This document shows, one piece after another, positions 61,054 to 64,000 of a DNA stretch of 64,000 nucleotides. A program made the translations under genes and the position numbers. The notes beneath the pieces are model-generated. The model did not search any database, was not told where the DNA came from, and was given only the letters and a program-made list of their open reading frames with translations. This DNA is from JALORV01 sp963769745 (lineage in GTDB: Bacteria > Pseudomonadota > Gammaproteobacteria > Burkholderiales > Burkholderiaceae_F), in assembly GCA_963769745.1 (NCBI GenBank), contig CAVYNB010000041.1:1-64000 (forward strand), written 5' to 3'. How positions within the stretch are numbered: the stretch's first letter is position 1; every line of letters starts with the position of its first letter.

Positions 61054-63192
61054 ATGACCGTTGGACAGCTCGAACCGGACCAGGCCGCCTCCGGCGGAAC
61101 TGCATCGCAGGATGCGGGCAGCACGCGCGCGCTGGTCGAGCCGCTCTATGCAGGCAAGTCGCTGCGAACGGGCGAGCCGTTCATCGACCATGCCGACGGC
61201 ATAGCGTCCATCGTCGCGACACTCCGGCCCGATCCTGATCTCTTTTCTGCGGCACAGCTGTTCGGCATCTACGACGTGCTGCGCGATCCGGACGACTGGC
61301 TACGCAGCCGCTTCGGCCCGACCGTGGCGCAGCTCGTGGCCGATCTGCGGCAGCTGATGCGGCTCTCGGAACTGACGCGGTCGCGCGAAGAAGCGCGCGG
61401 TCGCGATCCCGGCGACCAGGCTGAGGCGTTGCGGCGAATGCTGCTGGCGATGGCCAATGATCTGCGCGTGGTTCTGCTGAGGCTCGCGTCACGCTTGCAG
61501 ACGCTGCGCTACTACGCGCTCAGCAAGCACGTCGGGGCAGAGCCGTTTGCGCGCGAGACGCTCGAGCTGTATGCGCCTCTGGCCAACCGTCTCGGTATCT
61601 GGCAGATCAAGTGGGAACTCGAGGACCTGTCGTTCCGCTTTCTCGAGCCGGAGACCTACAAGGCGGTTGCGCGCATGCTCGACGAAAAGCGCGCCGAGCG
61701 GGAGTCGTTCATCGATTCCGCTCTGGCCCGCCTGCGCGCGATGGTGGACGACGCCGGGCTGCGCGCCGAGATCAGCGGGCGACCCAAGCATATCTACAGC
61801 ATCTGGAACAAGATGCGCTCCAAGGGACTGGCGTTCGAGCAGGTCTATGACGTGCGGGGCCTGCGCGTCATCGTCGACGAAGTCGCACAGTGCTATCAGG
61901 TCCTTGCGCTCGTGCACTCAGAGTGGAATCCGGTCGAGAGCGAGTACGACGACTACATTGCCCGACCCAAGCCCAATGGATATCAGTCGCTCCACACGGT
62001 CGTCGGCGATGACGCCGGCCGCACGCTCGAGGTCCAGATCAGGACCCGGCGCATGCATGAGCATGCCGAGCTCGGCGTAGCGGCCCACTGGCGCTACAAG
62101 GAAGGCGGCAAGGGGCGCGACGACGACGAACTGCGCGTGGCCTGGTTGCGCCAGCTGCTCGCCTGGCGGGCCGAGGTCGACGCGCCACTCGAGAGCGGAC
62201 CGGCGCGCGAGGAGCGCATCTATGTGCTGACGCCGCAGGCGCGCGTCGTCGAGTTGCCGGCCGGCGGCACGCCGATTGACTTCGCTTATCACATCCACTC
62301 CGAGCTGGGACACCGCTGCCGCGGTGCGCGCGTCAACGGGGTCATGGTTCCGCTGAGCACACCGCTCGCCACAGGGCAGACGGTGGAGATCGTGTCCGCC
62401 AAGACCGGCGGGCCGAGCCGCGACTGGCTCAACCCGGAATTGGGATACCTGCACAGCGCGCGTTCGCGCGCCAAGGTGCGCCAGTGGTTCAACGCACTCG
62501 AGTTTGAGCAGTCGGTGGCGGCCGGACGCGAGATCGTCGAGAAGGAACTGCAACGGCTGGGCAAGACGGCGGTCCGGCTCGAAGAGCTTGCGAGGCGACT
62601 GGGCTTCGACAAAGTCGACGACCTGTGTGCTGCGGCGACGAAGGAAGAATTCAGCCTGCGTTCCATCGAGCAGGCGATCGCACCCGCGCAGCCAGCGGAG
62701 GAACTTCCACCGCCTCTGCTGACCGGCAAGCCACGCGAGGCCCCGGCCGGCAAGGGCAAGGTGCTGGTCGTCGGGGTTGATTCCCTGCTGACCCAGCTTG
62801 CTCGCTGCTGCCGGCCCGCCCCGCCGGACGAAATTGGCGGATATGTGACGCGGGGCCAGGGAGTATCGATACACCGCGCGAATTGTTCGAACCTGCAGGC
62901 CCTGACCCAACGCCAGCCCGAGCGCATCGTCGAGGTTGCCTGGGGCCGGCAGGCCGATGCGGTCTATCCGGTCGAGCTCCTGGTCATCGCGCAGGACCGC
63001 CAGGGGCTGCTAAGGGACATTTCCGAGGTCTTCGCGCGCGAGAAGCTCAACGTCGTCGGCGTCGGCACACAGAGCCAGCGCGGCGAGGCGCGCATGGGAT
63101 TCACGGTCGAGGTCCGCGACGCGAGTGACATCGCGCGGGTGTCTGCGCTTTTGCGTGAGGTGTCCGGCGTGATCGCGGTACGCCGTCGCTGA
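61054..63192 (+). CDS. relA: (p)ppGpp synthetase RelA
   Basis: 712 residues from the ATG at 61054. The N-terminal HD region has lost the hydrolase signature (SAAQLFGIYDV where SpoT has a His-Asp pair), which marks it as synthesis-only RelA. The synthetase domain has the G-loop RPKPNGYQSLHTVV and EVQIRTRRMHEHAELGVAAHW. A TGS domain (IYVLTPQARVVELPAGGTP), a zinc-finger-like region (ARCCRPAP ... HRANCSNL) and a C-terminal ACT/RRM domain follow. It makes (p)ppGpp on stalled ribosomes. Divergent from mtfA. Confidence 0.95.
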   Translation: MTVGQLEPDQAASGGTASQDAGSTRALVEPLYAGKSLRTGEPFIDHADGIASIVATLRPDPDLFSAAQLFGIYDVLRDPDDWLRSRFGPTVAQLVADLRQLMRLSELTRSREEARGRDPGDQAEALRRMLLAMANDLRVVLLRLASRLQTLRYYALSKHVGAEPFARETLELYAPLANRLGIWQIKWELEDLSFRFLEPETYKAVARMLDEKRAERESFIDSALARLRAMVDDAGLRAEISGRPKHIYSIWNKMRSKGLAFEQVYDVRGLRVIVDEVAQCYQVLALVHSEWNPVESEYDDYIARPKPNGYQSLHTVVGDDAGRTLEVQIRTRRMHEHAELGVAAHWRYKEGGKGRDDDELRVAWLRQLLAWRAEVDAPLESGPAREERIYVLTPQARVVELPAGGTPIDFAYHIHSELGHRCRGARVNGVMVPLSTPLATGQTVEIVSAKTGGPSRDWLNPELGYLHSARSRAKVRQWFNALEFEQSVAAGREIVEKELQRLGKTAVRLEELARRLGFDKVDDLCAAATKEEFSLRSIEQAIAPAQPAEELPPPLLTGKPREAPAGKGKVLVVGVDSLLTQLARCCRPAPPDEIGGYVTRGQGVSIHRANCSNLQALTQRQPERIVEVAWGRQADAVYPVELLVIAQDRQGLLRDISEVFAREKLNVVGVGTQSQRGEARMGFTVEVRDASDIARVSALLREVSGVIAVRRR

Positions 63193-63206
63193 GGCGGTGT
63201 CCGGCG

Positions 63207-64000
63207 TCAGGAGGGTGACGATGCCTTGGCGGCCGCGTTGCCTTGCGCCGCGAGCAACTCGAAGTGACGCGCATAGCGCGGATGCAGGTTGTTGAGCGAC
63301 AGCCACACGAGGAAGTCGGCCGTATTGAAGTCGGGGTCCCACGCGGGCTCGCCGCAGATCTTCGCGCCGACGCGCAGGTAGCCTTTCAACAGCGGCGGCA
63401 TGTCTCCCGCGGTCGCAGGCTCGATCTGCGCGTACGGAAACGGCAGGTGGGGGAACACCCGGTACTCGGGTTCGGTCAGGTATTTCTGCAGATCGAGCCT
63501 CACGCGCGAGGCCATGCGCCCGCCGTCGGCCAACGAAACGCTGGCGCAGCCGATCAGGTGGTTGTAGCCACCGGCCCTCATGTAGTGCGCCATGCCGGCC
63601 CACAGCAGCAATATGGTGCTGCCAGAGCGATAGTCACGATGAACACAGGAGCGGCCCACCTCGACCATCGTCGGCCTGATGTGATGCAGGCGTGACAGGT
63701 CGAACTCGCCTTCCGAATAGAGCCGTCCCAACTCGCGCGCCCGGTGCGGCGCCAGGATGCGATAGGTGCCGACGACTCGCAGGGTGTCGAGGTCGCGGAC
63801 AATCAGATGGTCACAGTAGGGGTCGAAGTCGTCCGTGTCGATGCCACTGGCCTCATCGCCAACCTTTGCGCCCATCTCCTCGACAAATACCTTGTAGCGC
63901 AGTCTCTGGGCATCCTCGATGTCGGCGGGCGAATGGGTCAGCGATACCGCGAGCCGAGGCTCGGCCGGACCGGCGGCCTGGGCTCCTGCGTGTGTAGTGT
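63207..64000 (-). CDS. Ornithine-acyl transferase-like (OlsB-type) GNAT protein, 5' end outside
   Basis: Open from the window edge on the minus strand; the visible 264 residues begin before EDAQRLRYKVFVEEMGAKVG, and no start codon before the edge is supported. It is a GNAT-fold protein of the PlsC/OlsB-associated hemolysin-like family (RDLDTLRVVGTYRILAPHRA, VGRSCVHRDYRSGSTILLLW, ADFLVWLSLNNLHPRYARHF). In that family OlsB transfers an acyl chain from ACP to ornithine for ornithine lipids. Convergent with relA (14 bases). The call is by motif and partial. Confidence 0.8.
   Translation of the reverse strand, partial: TTHAGAQAAGPAEPRLAVSLTHSPADIEDAQRLRYKVFVEEMGAKVGDEASGIDTDDFDPYCDHLIVRDLDTLRVVGTYRILAPHRARELGRLYSEGEFDLSRLHHIRPTMVEVGRSCVHRDYRSGSTILLLWAGMAHYMRAGGYNHLIGCASVSLADGGRMASRVRLDLQKYLTEPEYRVFPHLPFPYAQIEPATAGDMPPLLKGYLRVGAKICGEPAWDPDFNTADFLVWLSLNNLHPRYARHFELLAAQGNAAAKASSPS

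Overview
The window looks like a high-GC betaproteobacterial chromosome, Burkholderiales- or Rhodocyclales-like. The evidence is gene order and protein family only: a complete isc operon (iscR-iscS-iscU-iscA-hscB-hscA-fdx-iscX), the prfB-lysS neighbourhood, an rpfE-type gene next to recJ, and lolC-lolD-tatD-comEC. No rRNA, tRNA, CRISPR array or complete insertion sequence was seen.

Layout. 1-1166: 3' end of a surface repeat protein with a GlyGly-CTERM-like tail and a terminator. 1200-6963: the isc operon behind a sigma70-like promoter that overlaps an IscR-type operator. 6964-25000: an accessory zone. It holds three attC-like sites bracketing two small cassette genes, one Imm26-like; a DUF4242/VOC/GlxA-type operon; a cold-shock-DUF1294 fusion; a 227-bp MITE-like element inside a small gene; an HExxHxxGxxH metalloprotease with a stand-alone copy of its own N-terminal domain; a decayed antitoxin; patatin and AraC genes; a large LuxR/ATPase regulator; a vanadium haloperoxidase; and a hemerythrin protein. 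24980-31075 (minus strand): prfB with its programmed frameshift, GNAT, SDR, lysS, a Nudix hydrolase and the bicarbonate transporter pair sbtA-sbtB, tightly packed. 31224-37543: a broken cyclase/ATPase regulator, two paralogous small exported proteins, recJ and an rpfE-type gene. 37656-43549: lolC, lolD, DUF2062, tatD family and comEC.

43637-56575 is the most interesting block. It carries eight co-oriented, mostly overlapping genes: permuted ATP-grasp, a GGDEF diguanylate cyclase, alpha-E, transglutaminase, the proteasome-like Anbu peptidase, then a giant transglutaminase/DUF2126 protein, an ATP-grasp/alpha-E fusion and another transglutaminase. This fits a predicted peptide-ligation and peptide-cleavage system in duplicate, with a c-di-GMP enzyme embedded in it.

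56589-64000: 3-hydroxybutyrate dehydrogenase, an alpha/beta hydrolase, cytochrome c, flavodoxin, mtfA, relA and a partial acyltransferase.

An unusual number of otherwise intact genes carry single-base frameshifts (AraC, sbtA, the cyclase/ATPase gene, both small exported proteins, the rpfE-type gene and three transglutaminases). In most the reading frame recovers at once, so sequence or assembly error is at least as likely as gene decay. Those products are described as the repaired proteins.
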